DNA of 64,000 nucleotides from Alphaproteobacteria bacterium (GCA_024279135.1 JAJRRU010000020.1:1-64000), one strand, 5' to 3'; numbered from the stretch's first letter, positions 34,642 through 44,354 are shown. Notes: a model not told the origin generated them from the letters alone. Numbers and translations are program-made.

Positions 34642-35679
34642 TTAACGCTCCAGTGGTTTGACTTCCTTGACCCAGCGGTCGATCAAACCTTTCCGTTTTT
34701 CTTCACTGCCGTAGACAATGAAGTCATAGTTGATCAACTTGACGTTTTCCAGCCGGATGGCTTCTTTCGGTACGTCTGCGTTGACATTGGTCGGAACCTG
34801 GAAGGCCGATACTTCGGCAGCCACTTCCTGACCTTCTTTGGATAACGCCCAGTCGACGAATTTTTTCGCGTTGTCCAGGTTACGAGCGCCTTTGATGATG
34901 CTCATGCCACCGATTTCGTAACCGGTGCCTTCACACGGTGCAACCAGCTCGATGGGGAACCCTTTGGCTTTTTCCTTGGCATGATCATGCAGGAAGCCGA
35001 TACCAATCATTACCTCGCCACGAGCGGCATTCTTACCCGGTGCAGAACCGGACTTGGTGTACTGGGAGATGTTCTTGTGCAAGGATTTGAAATAATCAAA
35101 TGCCTTATCTTCGCCCCACAACTGGGCAAACGTCGCGGTCGCCGTATAGGCGGTACCGGAGCTTTGCGGGCTGGCTACCTGAACGTGTCCTTTGAATTCG
35201 GGTTTTGTCAGATCAGCCCAGCATTTTGGCATGGCCAGACCGGCCTGTTTCAACATTTCCGTATTCACACTGAAGCCCAGAATACCGACATAAATGCCTG
35301 TGGAATGATTTTTCTGGCTGGTGGCAGGATTCTGGTAGGGTTTGCCGATTTCACTCAGTAAAGGTGATTTGTACGACACAAGAAGGTCGTTCACACCGGC
35401 CTGGCTGTGCGGATCAAGGGTTCCGCCGTACCAGATGTCGCCTTTTGGGTTGTCTTTTTCGGCCAATATCTTGGCGTAGGTGCTGCCAGAGCCGTTGCGG
35501 GTCATGGAAACCTTGACGTCGAATTGTTTACCGAATCTTTCCGATGCCAACTGGCACCAGTCTCCTTGCATACTGCAATAGATTGCCAGTCGGCCTGCAG
35601 CATTTGTCGTGCTCGGATTGAACGATCCTGCAATCGCCGCTGCGGCGACTACAACACCATATTTGAAATATTTATGCAT
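34642..35679 (-). CDS. ABC transporter periplasmic binding protein (FbpA/AfuA-like)
   Basis: 345 residues with a signal peptide (cleavage near T-N-A-A-G) and the class II binding fold: L-A-I-Y-C-S, G-D-I-W-Y-G-G-T-L, V-A-S-P-Q-S-S-G-T-A-Y, E-G-T-G-Y-E-I-G-G. The tandem tyrosines that bind Fe3+ in FbpA are not evident (only one Tyr in S-S-G-T-A-Y), so the ligand could be iron, a phosphonate or another oxyanion. First gene of the importer operon. Confidence 0.87.
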   Translation of the reverse strand: MHKYFKYGVVVAAAAIAGSFNPSTTNAAGRLAIYCSMQGDWCQLASERFGKQFDVKVSMTRNGSGSTYAKILAEKDNPKGDIWYGGTLDPHSQAGVNDLLVSYKSPLLSEIGKPYQNPATSQKNHSTGIYVGILGFSVNTEMLKQAGLAMPKCWADLTKPEFKGHVQVASPQSSGTAYTATATFAQLWGEDKAFDYFKSLHKNISQYTKSGSAPGKNAARGEVMIGIGFLHDHAKEKAKGFPIELVAPCEGTGYEIGGMSIIKGARNLDNAKKFVDWALSKEGQEVAAEVSAFQVPTNVNADVPKEAIRLENVKLINYDFIVYGSEEKRKGLIDRWVKEVKPLER

Positions 35680-35930
35680 ACTTGGTAACTCCCCGTTGTT
35701 CGTTCATAATTTTTCGATGTACACCGCTTAGGATAAGCACAACAACGTACAACCGTCTAGGGGTTTTAGTTTCTGGATTATAAATCGACTAATTGACGGG
35801 GATATTACTGGTTTTATATGTTTAGTATATTAGCGTATATAGTGGCAGATTGAAGCAAGCTACTTGCTATATCTGTATCTAAAAATCCGGTTATTCCTCG
35901 TATTTACAAATAGTTGCTTCCCGCTTTAGA

Positions 35931-36269
35931 ATGATTGATATGATTATGAGATTTCAGGATTTGGTCAAAGCCCATATTAAATGGCGGGAAGATCTTACCA
36001 GGTCCATGGGCGTGGAAATCTCTGCGAAAATGATTGATGGCGCCCTGCGGGATGATGTGTGTGAAATCGGCCAATGGTTTTATGTTGATGGCCAACGAAT
36101 GTTTTCTCATATTGCTGAATTTTCGGCCGCAAAAGAAGCCCATTTACTATATCATCAGGCCGTTGCCCGCTCACTGAGCGAGAATCAGACTGTGGGTGCT
36201 GACGATGAGTTTGATGTGATGATCGAGGCTTTTAATGCCTTGAATAAAGTAATCGGACACCTGAAATGA
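35931..36269 (+). CDS. Stand-alone CZB (chemoreceptor zinc-binding) protein
   Basis: 112 residues covering almost only a CZB domain: H-I-K-W (about 16), D-D-V-C-E-I-G-Q-W (about 42), F-S-H-I (about 60), and H-L-L-Y-H-Q (about 72-76), the His/Cys set that binds zinc. In chemoreceptors and diguanylate cyclases this domain senses zinc or hypochlorous acid. Three in-frame ATGs (35931, 35940, 35946) are possible; no clear ribosome site decides. Confidence 0.8.
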   Translation: MIDMIMRFQDLVKAHIKWREDLTRSMGVEISAKMIDGALRDDVCEIGQWFYVDGQRMFSHIAEFSAAKEAHLLYHQAVARSLSENQTVGADDEFDVMIEAFNALNKVIGHLK

Positions 36270-36372
36270 AACCAGACTTTTTGTCACAAAATCACCAAAC
36301 CAGTTGCTAAATTGCAATTTAAGCCATTTTAAGTTATTCTTGCCGTGTAACAACTCAATGGATTGAACATAA

Positions 36373-36705
36373 ATGGTTGATATCAATGCCATATACACGC
36401 AGATAAATATGCCTTCTACGGGGGCCGATCCTGTGAGCGGTGTTTTGCCGAAGAGTACGCCAAAATCAGATGAAAACACACCGGAACCCGGCGGTCGCGT
36501 TATCCATGACAGGGTCGAGATATCCGGCTCCTCTGAAAGTATGGTAAATCTGTCCCGGGGTCAGGATCTGGCCGATGAAATACGCGCCAAACCCGTGGAT
36601 GCCAACTTCGCCAGTGATCTGCGCAAGGCACTGGAAGATATCTTCCGCATTACCCGCCTGTTCGCCGAGACAATCAAAGGGCTGTTCCAGATAAACCGGA
36701 CTTGA
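36373..36705 (+). CDS. Hypothetical protein
   Basis: 110 residues, not recognised. The first half is Pro/Ser/Asp-rich and probably disordered; it includes V-I-H-D-R-V-E-I-S-G-S, a pattern sometimes seen in small flagellum-associated proteins. The second half is predicted helical (D-L-R-K-A-L-E-D-I-F-R-I-T-R-L-F-A-E-T). No ribosome site is obvious. It ends 27 bp before the convergent kinase gene. Confidence 0.5.
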   Translation: MVDINAIYTQINMPSTGADPVSGVLPKSTPKSDENTPEPGGRVIHDRVEISGSSESMVNLSRGQDLADEIRAKPVDANFASDLRKALEDIFRITRLFAETIKGLFQINRT

Positions 36706-36732
36706 ACAGGGCTAAAACCGGCCAAAAATTCT

Positions 36733-38832
36733 TTATCTATCAGGCAAAATGGTGCGTTCCGGCGGGAATCTCAAGGTAATCGCCGTGCCCTTGCCGAGCG
36801 CACTTTCGATTTTCAGTGTGCCGCCGAACAACGTCATAAAATTCAGGCAGAGATGAAGTCCCAGTCCGGTGCCTTCGTGTTTGCGCGTATGAATGCCATC
36901 TGCCTGTTCAAAGGGTTTCAAAGCCTTTGTTATGCCTTCCTCGGACATCCCCTCGCCGGTATCTGTTACGGTGATAATTATGCCGTTGTTTTCATGGACC
37001 CAGGCTTCGACACAAATCTTTCCGCCTTCGGGGGTGAACTTAATGGCATTTGACACCAGATTGTTGAGGATCTGGATCATTGCCCTTTCATCGCCCCATA
37101 AAGTCGGCATTGACGCTGGGATATCGCTGCATAAGGTCTGTGCAGAGGTGTCGGCAATATTGCGCAATTGCAGGAAACTGGCCTCGATAAGTGACACGAT
37201 ATGCAGTTTTTTTTCGACCAGTTCATACTTGCCGGCCTCAATTTTGGAAAGATCCAGAACATCATTGATCAGGCTGATCAGCAAGGAACCGCTATTGTGT
37301 ATATCGTTGGCGTATTCTTCGTAGTGGGTATCGCCCAGCGGACCAAATGATTCTGTCCGCATCATATCGCTGAAACCCATGATCGCATTCAGCGGCGTGC
37401 GAAGGTCGTGGCTCATGGAAGCGAGAAACTGTGATTTGGCCTGATTGGCCTTTTCAGATTCTTTTTTAACCGTTTCAAGTTCCTTGTATAAGCTGGCGTT
37501 GTGGATAGACGATCCCACATGTGTTCCAATGGCAGAAATAGTACCAATCTCTTCCTTGGCTAATACTTCAGGCGGTCTGGTCAGGATATTCATCACCGCG
37601 ACGATTTCATTTCCGGCCATGATGGGGACTCCGATGAATGAATTGAGCCCCTCGGCCTCAATCACAGAACGCACAATGCGGGGATCGTTGGAGGAGTTGT
37701 CAGGGATAAAAATTGGTTTGCCGGTTTCGGCTATGGTGCCGGTTAACCCCTCACCTACGTTAATTTTTTTACGTTTGTAAGACTTCCTGAAAGCTTTCGA
37801 CAAACCGATTGAGGCCCCCCAACGCAGGGTTCGGGATTGCTGGTTCATGAGGAAAATCATGCCCACCGTAGCGCCGGTTATATCGAGTGTACCCTGTAGG
37901 ATACGGCTAAGTACCACTTCCAGTTGCAAGGTCTCGTTAGCCTTGTTTCCGATAGATTTTATGGCTTCCTGCCGTTGATTGATTTTCTCTTCATTTTTTC
38001 GCCGATCGGCAATTTCGGCGATTAATTCATTTGTCCGTCTATCGATCTGCTGTTCCAGCTCATAATACGGTTCGTGGAGTGCAGAACGTACGATGGCTAT
38101 AGATATTAACCAATATGATGAGAATTTAAAGATATGGCCTACGATAATGGATAATCCGTAAACGCTGACATAGAAAGTGAATGACAACTCCGCCAGGATG
38201 GTCAGGACAATTGATATGGTTAGAACTCTGCGAACAAAGGCGTTCATGTGTCTATGCATATACGTCAGATGGATGATCGCCCCGGCCAGTATAATTATGA
38301 TGAAGTACTCGCTATAGATCTTGAAGGGTGTCAGCCCCTCCCCTTCAATAAAGGCATCGGGGAATTTATCAGTCATGATCAGAAAATATGCCAATATGGC
38401 GAAGGTACCGAACGTCGAGAACACGGTACGAATATTCAAGGAGCGAATCAGAAATAGTGGTGCAGTCAGAAGAAGTATAGCTTCCAGAAAGCGTGCGGTA
38501 ATCCAGAATTCCGTGGCTGGACTGGCGGTCGTAATGGGGTATATGTCCATACCCTTGTAAACAAGGGTGTGGATCAAATCCAGTCCGGCAATCCAAAAAT
38601 AACCGCTGCCAAGAAACATCAGGAAATTGTTGCGGGAAAATTGATATGTCTGCCACATGATGACAAACATCAGCGTAGCAACACCGATGGCAAAAAGTTC
38701 GACCAGAACATGGAATAGCAGGAAGTTATAGAGAGAAACCACGACCAGCAGAACTGAAAACACCACCAAGCCCAGCAAAGCCCTGCTAAGGATTTTATCG
38801 TTGTGTTGCATAGGTAACGTTGTATTCAACAT
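36733..38832 (-). CDS. Membrane histidine kinase, MASE3-GAF-HisKA-HATPase
   Basis: 699 residues: an N-terminal eight-helix MASE3-like membrane sensor (about 15-260), a coiled coil, a GAF domain (about 305-445) and the kinase core. The phosphorylated His is in S-M-S-H-D-L-R-T-P-L-N-A (about 480) and the ATP lid shows N-L-V-S-N-A-I-K-F-T, D-T-G-E-G-M and G-T-G-L-G-L. No partner response regulator is adjacent. The signal is unknown. Confidence 0.92.
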   Translation of the reverse strand: MLNTTLPMQHNDKILSRALLGLVVFSVLLVVVSLYNFLLFHVLVELFAIGVATLMFVIMWQTYQFSRNNFLMFLGSGYFWIAGLDLIHTLVYKGMDIYPITTASPATEFWITARFLEAILLLTAPLFLIRSLNIRTVFSTFGTFAILAYFLIMTDKFPDAFIEGEGLTPFKIYSEYFIIIILAGAIIHLTYMHRHMNAFVRRVLTISIVLTILAELSFTFYVSVYGLSIIVGHIFKFSSYWLISIAIVRSALHEPYYELEQQIDRRTNELIAEIADRRKNEEKINQRQEAIKSIGNKANETLQLEVVLSRILQGTLDITGATVGMIFLMNQQSRTLRWGASIGLSKAFRKSYKRKKINVGEGLTGTIAETGKPIFIPDNSSNDPRIVRSVIEAEGLNSFIGVPIMAGNEIVAVMNILTRPPEVLAKEEIGTISAIGTHVGSSIHNASLYKELETVKKESEKANQAKSQFLASMSHDLRTPLNAIMGFSDMMRTESFGPLGDTHYEEYANDIHNSGSLLISLINDVLDLSKIEAGKYELVEKKLHIVSLIEASFLQLRNIADTSAQTLCSDIPASMPTLWGDERAMIQILNNLVSNAIKFTPEGGKICVEAWVHENNGIIITVTDTGEGMSEEGITKALKPFEQADGIHTRKHEGTGLGLHLCLNFMTLFGGTLKIESALGKGTAITLRFPPERTILPDR

Positions 38833-39004
38833 TATCTAGCCGTCCGTTACGATTACTGTCGTATTGAGCACATTAATTTTTCAACAAATTATTTATTTTG
38901 TGCTTCGATTTAAGTCTTTGAATGACAATATATAATCTAATTTTGTCACGTTTCATTAACCAAAGTCAATGATGTAGGTCACTATACATGGTTAGATATT
39001 AATA

Positions 39005-39090
39005 CCAGAGGGTTTTTCTTTCGTGCTATTCAGCACCCCTCTGGACCTCCCTGTTAAAACTCACCGGCCTTTCGAGGCCGGTTTTTTTTT
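39005..39090 (+). ncRNA. Candidate small RNA ending in an intrinsic terminator
   Basis: Seen on the plus strand: a stem CCAGAGGG (39005-39012)/CCCTCTGG (39037-39044) enclosing a 10-nt bulge and an inner GTGCT-ATTC-AGCAC hairpin; then a single-stranded ACCTCCCTG, which is complementary to ribosome-binding sites; then a perfect terminator hairpin. There is no plus-strand protein gene upstream that would need this terminator. Small RNAs with an exposed CUCCC between two hairpins are common in alphaproteobacteria. The 5' end and promoter are not determined. Confidence 0.5.
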
Positions 39091-40014
39091 GAGCAGAGGT
39101 TTGTACACAATAACACTTTCATAATGATCAAGGGTCTGGGCCCATAACCAGACAAAATTTTCCCGTACCCATGGCGGCAAACCTTGAGTGTCGGTAATGA
39201 CAAAATCACCGTGCAGGATGCCTATTTCATCCAGGAAATAGACTAAGCTTTCCATCAGGCCATCCTGGTGAGCCCCCTGAACAAGAACGTTCTGAATGGA
39301 CACATCGGCGAAGCTCTGTCGCATACGTTCATACAACCGGTTGGGCATCTGGTTGCAGTGCAGCGCTCCGTATAGCACAACCGTGCGGCTGTTTTTGTTA
39401 TAGGCGGCGATCAGGTTTTTGAAGATTGAGTCGCTGCGTGTCACGTTACCAAGGTATTGACGATCGCTGCGTTGCTGATCGGTTTCTTCAATGCCCAGAA
39501 TTCTGGCATGTGGATTTCGGGCCATTACCGATTGCAAGATGCGACCCATATCGGCCCCCAGTAACAAGGCGTAGGGTTCTCCTGCCTGCGTATCCTCCAA
39601 GATTTGCTGTAAACCGTATGCGGTGGTTTCCAGAAACAATGCTTCCAGGTCATAGGCGGGAAAGAAACTCTCTGCCAGAAAGCGTCGATTATGGTCATCG
39701 TGGGTTTCGCCGAGACAGATGAAGCTCACATCTGAACGGTTCAGGTGTTCCATCCAGGTGCTCATGGGGATAATCAGTTTGCGCAAATCATCCACGAGGT
39801 CCTGCTGGTCGCTTTTGGATAGCTGGCTGTATCGGTCCAAAGCTTCCTGGGCGAAGCGGAAATAGGTAGGGTGCTGAACACGCTCCTGACCAAGTGGTTC
39901 CTCCACATGGACATAGTTTGCATCCCTGTACCATTCATAGGCCATGATAATTGTTATGGCCAAGGCAGGCCATGCCAGAACCACGGTCAAAAGTTTGACG
40001 AGCGATGAATTCAC
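39061..40014 (-). CDS. ChaN/TraB-superfamily protein, membrane-anchored
   Basis: 317 residues: one N-terminal membrane helix (about 8-25), then a domain with L-G-E-T-H-D-D-H-N-R-R-F-L-A-E (about 105-120), L-F-L-E-T-T-A-Y-G and Y-G-A-L-H-C-N-Q-M-P, which matches the GxxH and E/H pattern of the ChaN/TraB/EreA-like superfamily. ChaN binds haem and is linked to iron; other members are hydrolases. Substrate and role here are unknown. The 3' end carries the terminator hairpin of the opposite strand. Confidence 0.6.
   Translation of the reverse strand: MNSSLVKLLTVVLAWPALAITIIMAYEWYRDANYVHVEEPLGQERVQHPTYFRFAQEALDRYSQLSKSDQQDLVDDLRKLIIPMSTWMEHLNRSDVSFICLGETHDDHNRRFLAESFFPAYDLEALFLETTAYGLQQILEDTQAGEPYALLLGADMGRILQSVMARNPHARILGIEETDQQRSDRQYLGNVTRSDSIFKNLIAAYNKNSRTVVLYGALHCNQMPNRLYERMRQSFADVSIQNVLVQGAHQDGLMESLVYFLDEIGILHGDFVITDTQGLPPWVRENFVWLWAQTLDHYESVIVYKPLLKKKPASKGR
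39064..39090 (+). terminator. Intrinsic terminator with UUCG tetraloop
   Basis: CCGGCCT-TTCG-AGGCCGG followed by nine T on the plus strand. On the minus strand it forms the last codons (Lys-Lys-Pro-Ala-Ser-Lys-Gly-Arg) and stop of the ChaN/TraB-like gene. Confidence 0.9.
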
Positions 40015-40177
40015 ACAATCTCCATCTGCAAAACTGATCAGCCCAGCTTGGCTGTCGTCAGGGTGTGCGTTATATATTGCCGGTTATCAGCTAATATACT
40101 GCAAACAATAGCGGGTTAAATCAACGGTTTCCATCTGGGATTGTGCAATCTACTATTCCCCGTCAGCGTTTATGGCA

Positions 40178-41584
40178 TTATTCCTTTTCGATTTCATAAC
40201 GCTTCATCTTTTCCCACAGGTTTTTACGGGAAATTCCTAAATCCTCGGCAGCCTGGCCGATAACCCAATCGTTGTGAATCAAGGCCTGATGGATCGCCTG
40301 GCGTTCCGCACATGCCACAGACTCCTTGAGGGTACTGGACGGTGCAAGCTCCTCAGCGTCTTCATTCAGGGACATCAGGTCGTGGGCCATGATGCGTGGC
40401 CCATCGCTCAAAGCCACTGCGCGTTCCAGAATATTGCGAAGCTCCCGAACATTGCCGGGGAACGCCATGGAATGCAGCTTGGCTTCGACCTCACCGGAAA
40501 GCTGTTTCGCCGGAAGACCCATTTTTTTGGCGTGTTGCTCGACGAACATGCGGGCAAGAAACAGAATATCTTCCCGCCGGTCGCATAACGCAGGGATATG
40601 AACGTGGATAACATTAAGCCGCCAATACAAATCTGATCGGAAGCGTGAGTCCTTGACGGCTTCGTTCAGTTCAACCTGGGTAGCGGCTATAATGCGGACA
40701 TCAAGCGGGATCGGTTGCTTACCACCAACCCGGTCGACAACCTGTTCTTGTAGAACTCGCAACAACTTTACCTGGGTTTCTGGTGGTATCTCGGCGATTT
40801 CATCGAGGAATATAGTGCCCGTATTGGCTTGCTCAAAACGCCCTATATGGCGTTGAAGTGCGCCGGTAAAAGCACCTTTTTCGTGGCCGAAAAGCTCGCT
40901 TTCTATAAGGTTCTGCGGTAACGCCGCACAATTCACCTTGATAAACGGCTTGTTGGCCCGTTGGCTGTTGTGATGTAACAGGGATGCAACGACTTCTTTG
41001 CCGACACCGGATTCGCCGGTGATTAAAACAGAGCTGTCAACATTGGCCAGTCGCACGACAAGACGTTCGATACGCCGCATAGATGTGCTTTTACCCAATA
41101 TGCCGTTGCCGGGGGGGATACCCAGACCATCCAGACCCAGAAAATCAGCAGAAAGATTATGATCCTGGATACGCGACAAATTGCGTTGAATTTTCTTGAT
41201 AAAATCCTGTAAGTCAAAGGGTTTGGCCAGATAATCCAGGGCGCCGGCCTTAACCAGGGTGACCGCATCGGCGACCTCACTGAAGGCGGTCATCAGGATA
41301 ACCGGCATACCCGGATAGTGATGCGAGATGTCATAAAACAGATCGGCACCCGATCCGTCGGGCAGACGAATATCGGTAACCACCAGATCGATATCGCCTT
41401 TTGCAAGTTGTTTGTGGGCTCCGGCCAGATCACAAGCGACTCTGACGGGGATGCCTTCAATGAGTAACCTGTCCTCAAGGGACAGGCGCATGATCTCATC
41501 GTCTTCGACAACAAGGACACAGAGGTCGGAGAAATCAATGTCCTGAATATCGAGAATGTCAGTGGTTTTGGTCATGGTCTTCAA
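40178..41584 (-). CDS. Sigma54-dependent response regulator (NtrC/AioR-ArxR type)
   Basis: 468 residues. Receiver domain (about 15-130) with the phospho-Asp in D-I-R-L-P-D; AAA+ domain with G-E-S-G-V-G-K-E, the sigma54-contacting loop G-A-F-T-G-A, and D-E-I-A-E-I-P; C-terminal Fis-type helix-turn-helix (A-E-D-L-G-I-S-R-K-N-L-W-E). Its ATG overlaps the kinase stop as ATGA. It should act on the sigma54 promoter at 44355 through the GTTAC-N6-GTAAC sites. Confidence 0.95.
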   Translation of the reverse strand: MKTMTKTTDILDIQDIDFSDLCVLVVEDDEIMRLSLEDRLLIEGIPVRVACDLAGAHKQLAKGDIDLVVTDIRLPDGSGADLFYDISHHYPGMPVILMTAFSEVADAVTLVKAGALDYLAKPFDLQDFIKKIQRNLSRIQDHNLSADFLGLDGLGIPPGNGILGKSTSMRRIERLVVRLANVDSSVLITGESGVGKEVVASLLHHNSQRANKPFIKVNCAALPQNLIESELFGHEKGAFTGALQRHIGRFEQANTGTIFLDEIAEIPPETQVKLLRVLQEQVVDRVGGKQPIPLDVRIIAATQVELNEAVKDSRFRSDLYWRLNVIHVHIPALCDRREDILFLARMFVEQHAKKMGLPAKQLSGEVEAKLHSMAFPGNVRELRNILERAVALSDGPRIMAHDLMSLNEDAEELAPSSTLKESVACAERQAIHQALIHNDWVIGQAAEDLGISRKNLWEKMKRYEIEKE

Positions 41585-43053
41585 ATGCTCATCTCAATAG
41601 CTGGCAGGGTAACGCGAAACTGGGTGCCCATGCCCAACTCGCTTTCTACTTCAATAACGCCTTGCATGCTCTCAACCAGTCGGTAAACAATCCACAGCCC
41701 CAGTCCTGTGCCATTCGTTTTTGTTGTAAAAAACGGATCAAAAAGCTGATTTTTGTATTTCGCCGGAATGCCGGGGCCGTTATCGCTGACTTCAAGGATC
41801 ACATATTCATCTTTTTGAAAAGTCCGGAAAATAACGGTCCCTTTATCCTGAAGGGCCTGGATGGAGTTTTTTAACAGATTCAATACGATTTGCTGAACCC
41901 GGCGCTTGTTTAATATGACATCATCGCACAGGTGGTTCTCCCAGACCAAATCGATGTTACAACCGTTGATTTCAGACTCGACGATACCGCGTAATTCATC
42001 GAGGGACGTGGAATTATCCAGGCCGTGGGCCTCTTCGATACGGAGTTCGATCAGCAGGCTTTCGACAATATTTTTAATCCGGGTCAAACCCTTGTCGATC
42101 AGTGGCAGGTATCGCTTCACCAATTCCGGATCATCGGGATGCTGTTTCATGGTATCGATACAATTTAACATTCCGGCCAGGGGATTGTTGACTTCATGGG
42201 CGACACCGGCGGTAATGCGCCCGAGGGCGACCATTTTTTCACTGACGGCGATCTGATCCTCAAGTGATTTTTTTTCGGCCATTTCCTTGGCCATCTTATT
42301 GAAGGCCAATGCTAGTACACCCAACTCATCGTCCTGGTATACAGGGACCGGCTTGATATTTGATATTTCGCCCCGGCCAACGGCTTCTATACCTTCGGTC
42401 ATGGCTCTCAGCGGTCTGGTAATTCTTCTGGAGATCGTACCACCCAGCAAACTGCCCAGGATTACCATGGCAAGTGTCAGGCCGAGAATGATTAATATCG
42501 ATCGCTGGGCTTTAAGAAACAACTCATCGTAGGAAAGCCTGACGCGCACAACGCCTAATAATTTCTCATCGGAATAGATCGGTACAACGCCTTCAAGGAA
42601 CCCGCCCAGGCTGATGCCGCTGTTCAGGATGGTTGGGCTCAGCGCCTTTTTAGAAGCGATGAACAACCGTTCTTCCAAATCATTCGGCAGGAACGGCTGC
42701 ATGCCTATGGGGTTCTCAGATGGGTTAAGGTGGGCGAGCACGATACCTTCCGGGTTCTGAATCATACCAGTCAGGATACGGGTGTCGTACATTTCTTTTG
42801 GAATCTGGTTGGTCATATTCCTCAGGCTTTTGTAAAGCGACCAGGAATCAGACCGTAATATGTCTTCAGATGCTGTCACGGCAACGGTATGGGCCAGCAG
42901 TAAGGCCTTGTTTTCCAACTCATGCTGAAAGCGCTGCAAATCCAGTGTCACAGTCACCGCACCGATGGTAAAGGCCACACCGGCAACGACGGCTGTAATT
43001 GTCAGGGCAAATTTAACGGATAATCCCCCGGGGAAAAAATTACGCCCTGTCAT
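41581..43053 (-). CDS. Sensor histidine kinase of the PhnD-sensor/sigma54 system (AioS/ArxS-like)
   Basis: 490 residues: helix at about 12-35, a periplasmic region of ~150 residues, a second helix (about 185-205), HAMP (about 207-260), HisKA with V-A-H-E-V-N-N-P-L-A-G (about 285) and HATPase with N-L-L-K-N-S, D-N-G-P-G-I, G-T-G-L-G-L. Start overlaps the PhnD-like gene stop as ATGA. Probably reads the loaded PhnD-like sensor in the periplasm. Confidence 0.93.
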   Translation of the reverse strand: MTGRNFFPGGLSVKFALTITAVVAGVAFTIGAVTVTLDLQRFQHELENKALLLAHTVAVTASEDILRSDSWSLYKSLRNMTNQIPKEMYDTRILTGMIQNPEGIVLAHLNPSENPIGMQPFLPNDLEERLFIASKKALSPTILNSGISLGGFLEGVVPIYSDEKLLGVVRVRLSYDELFLKAQRSILIILGLTLAMVILGSLLGGTISRRITRPLRAMTEGIEAVGRGEISNIKPVPVYQDDELGVLALAFNKMAKEMAEKKSLEDQIAVSEKMVALGRITAGVAHEVNNPLAGMLNCIDTMKQHPDDPELVKRYLPLIDKGLTRIKNIVESLLIELRIEEAHGLDNSTSLDELRGIVESEINGCNIDLVWENHLCDDVILNKRRVQQIVLNLLKNSIQALQDKGTVIFRTFQKDEYVILEVSDNGPGIPAKYKNQLFDPFFTTKTNGTGLGLWIVYRLVESMQGVIEVESELGMGTQFRVTLPAIEMSI

Positions 43054-43982
43054 TCTTTGGTTACCGAATTGGCGCTTGTGTTCAATGATGCCAGGTTGGG
43101 CTTTGAGTTGACGTTTTGAACCTTCAGGGCCATCTGGCGAATGTTTTCGAACAGGTTAGGCGGCGCTTCCCCAAATCCATCCAGCTTCAGGCCATCAAGG
43201 AATTTGCGTCCGTTTGGGTCGTCATTCATTTCCATTATGGCATTTTTCATACGCCATACAACTTCGAGGTCGACGCCCACTCGGGCGACAATTGGCGGAA
43301 ATCCAAAGGCTGGCGAGGTATTGATGATACGGGTTTTGTCTGTCACTTCGGGACGGAATTCTTTCATGTAGTCCCAGATATAGGAATCAACAGCCCCGCC
43401 ATCTGCGAATTGTTCGGCTATGGCTTCCACCGTCTCGGCGTGGTTGAAGGTGAAAAATGAATGACGAAAGAAGGTATCTTTGTTGCTTGATTTGTTAAGA
43501 AGAAGATATTGGGGATAGAGGAAACCCGAATTTGACTCGGGGTCAGAGTATGCAAATATTTTATCTTTCAGGTCGTCGAGGGACTGATAGGGGCTATCCT
43601 TGTGGACGATTATATAGGAATTATAAAGTGGTTTGCCGTTATAAATCGGCACCGAAAGCAGCTTGATAAACTCCGGGTCTCGTTTATGCACAAACGGAAA
43701 ACCGCAAATCCAGGCGAAATCGAGACTGCCGGTCTTGAGCATATCCATAACCTCTCGATATGAACGGCGGCGGACAAATTCGACGGGCTGGCCAATTTTC
43801 TTCTTCAGATAATAGGCCCACTGATCGAGGAAACGGAGATTTTCGCGCATGACTACAGCCGTCAAGCCGAAGCGAATGGTCTCGGTCGAATTGGTCGTGT
43901 TCAATTCTTCTGCGCGTGTGCTGCCAGACGTACTGGTGGAGAGGAATACGAAAAGGCATAAAAACACTGTCCAACTTTTCAT
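43050..43982 (-). CDS. PhnD-like periplasmic binding protein, sensor of a three-component system
   Basis: 310 residues with a signal peptide (cleavage near S-T-R-A-E-E). The fold is that of phosphate/phosphonate binding proteins (I-R-F-G-L-T-A-V, V-E-F-V-R-R-R-S-Y-R-E-V-M, D-F-A-W-I-C-G-F-P-F, A-Y-S-D-P-E-S-N-S-G-F). No ABC permease or ATPase accompanies it; instead kinase and regulator genes follow with 4-bp overlaps, the arrangement of AioX/AioS/AioR and ArxX/ArxS/ArxR (arsenite) and similar oxyanion-sensing sets. A Cys in W-I-C-G-F and several Tyr/His could line the pocket. Ligand unknown. Confidence 0.85.
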   Translation of the reverse strand: MKSWTVFLCLFVFLSTSTSGSTRAEELNTTNSTETIRFGLTAVVMRENLRFLDQWAYYLKKKIGQPVEFVRRRSYREVMDMLKTGSLDFAWICGFPFVHKRDPEFIKLLSVPIYNGKPLYNSYIIVHKDSPYQSLDDLKDKIFAYSDPESNSGFLYPQYLLLNKSSNKDTFFRHSFFTFNHAETVEAIAEQFADGGAVDSYIWDYMKEFRPEVTDKTRIINTSPAFGFPPIVARVGVDLEVVWRMKNAIMEMNDDPNGRKFLDGLKLDGFGEAPPNLFENIRQMALKVQNVNSKPNLASLNTSANSVTKE

Positions 43983-44171
43983 TGTAAAAATTTCCTCCCG
44001 GAAAATTCGCCTCGTTTGGGCGTGCCCCCTGCCTGTGAATGTCAGGGTATAAACAGGGCTGCATGTTTGCAGGTAAGCAAATTATCCTCCCTTTTGTGAA
44101 AATTTGCAAATTGTCCGCACAGTCCGAACCCGGGAATTCTGACAGATCAGAGACCCCATCGGGCCCCATAT

Positions 44172-44187
44172 GTTACCTCCCGGTAAC
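44172..44187. promoter_or_regulatory. Upstream activator site 1 (GTTAC-N6-GTAAC)
   Basis: GTTACCTCCCGGTAAC, a perfect dyad in the 385-bp divergent gap, about 185 bp before the sigma54 promoter. Probably bound by the regulator encoded at 40178-41584. Confidence 0.65.
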
Positions 44188-44244
44188 GCCATTATTCTGA
44201 AATTACCCCTCAATCCCTTGAATCTTTTCATCAAAAGAGGTCCC

Positions 44245-44260
44245 GTTACTCAATGGTACA
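44245..44260. promoter_or_regulatory. Upstream activator site 2 (imperfect)
   Basis: GTTACTCAATGGTACA: left half perfect, right half GTACA instead of GTAAC. Its centre is 20 bp (two helical turns) from site 3. Confidence 0.55.
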
Positions 44261-44264
44261 AAAT

Positions 44265-44280
44265 GTTACTGATCAGTAAC
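44265..44280. promoter_or_regulatory. Upstream activator site 3 (GTTAC-N6-GTAAC)
   Basis: GTTACTGATCAGTAAC, a perfect 16-bp palindrome about 90 bp before the sigma54 promoter, the normal distance for an NtrC-type activator. Confidence 0.7.
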
Positions 44281-44354
44281 AAAATATCTGAACTATCCAC
44301 AGGAAGATATCTGAAAAAAAATAAATTATCACATTAAAACAGAAGCTTAACAGG

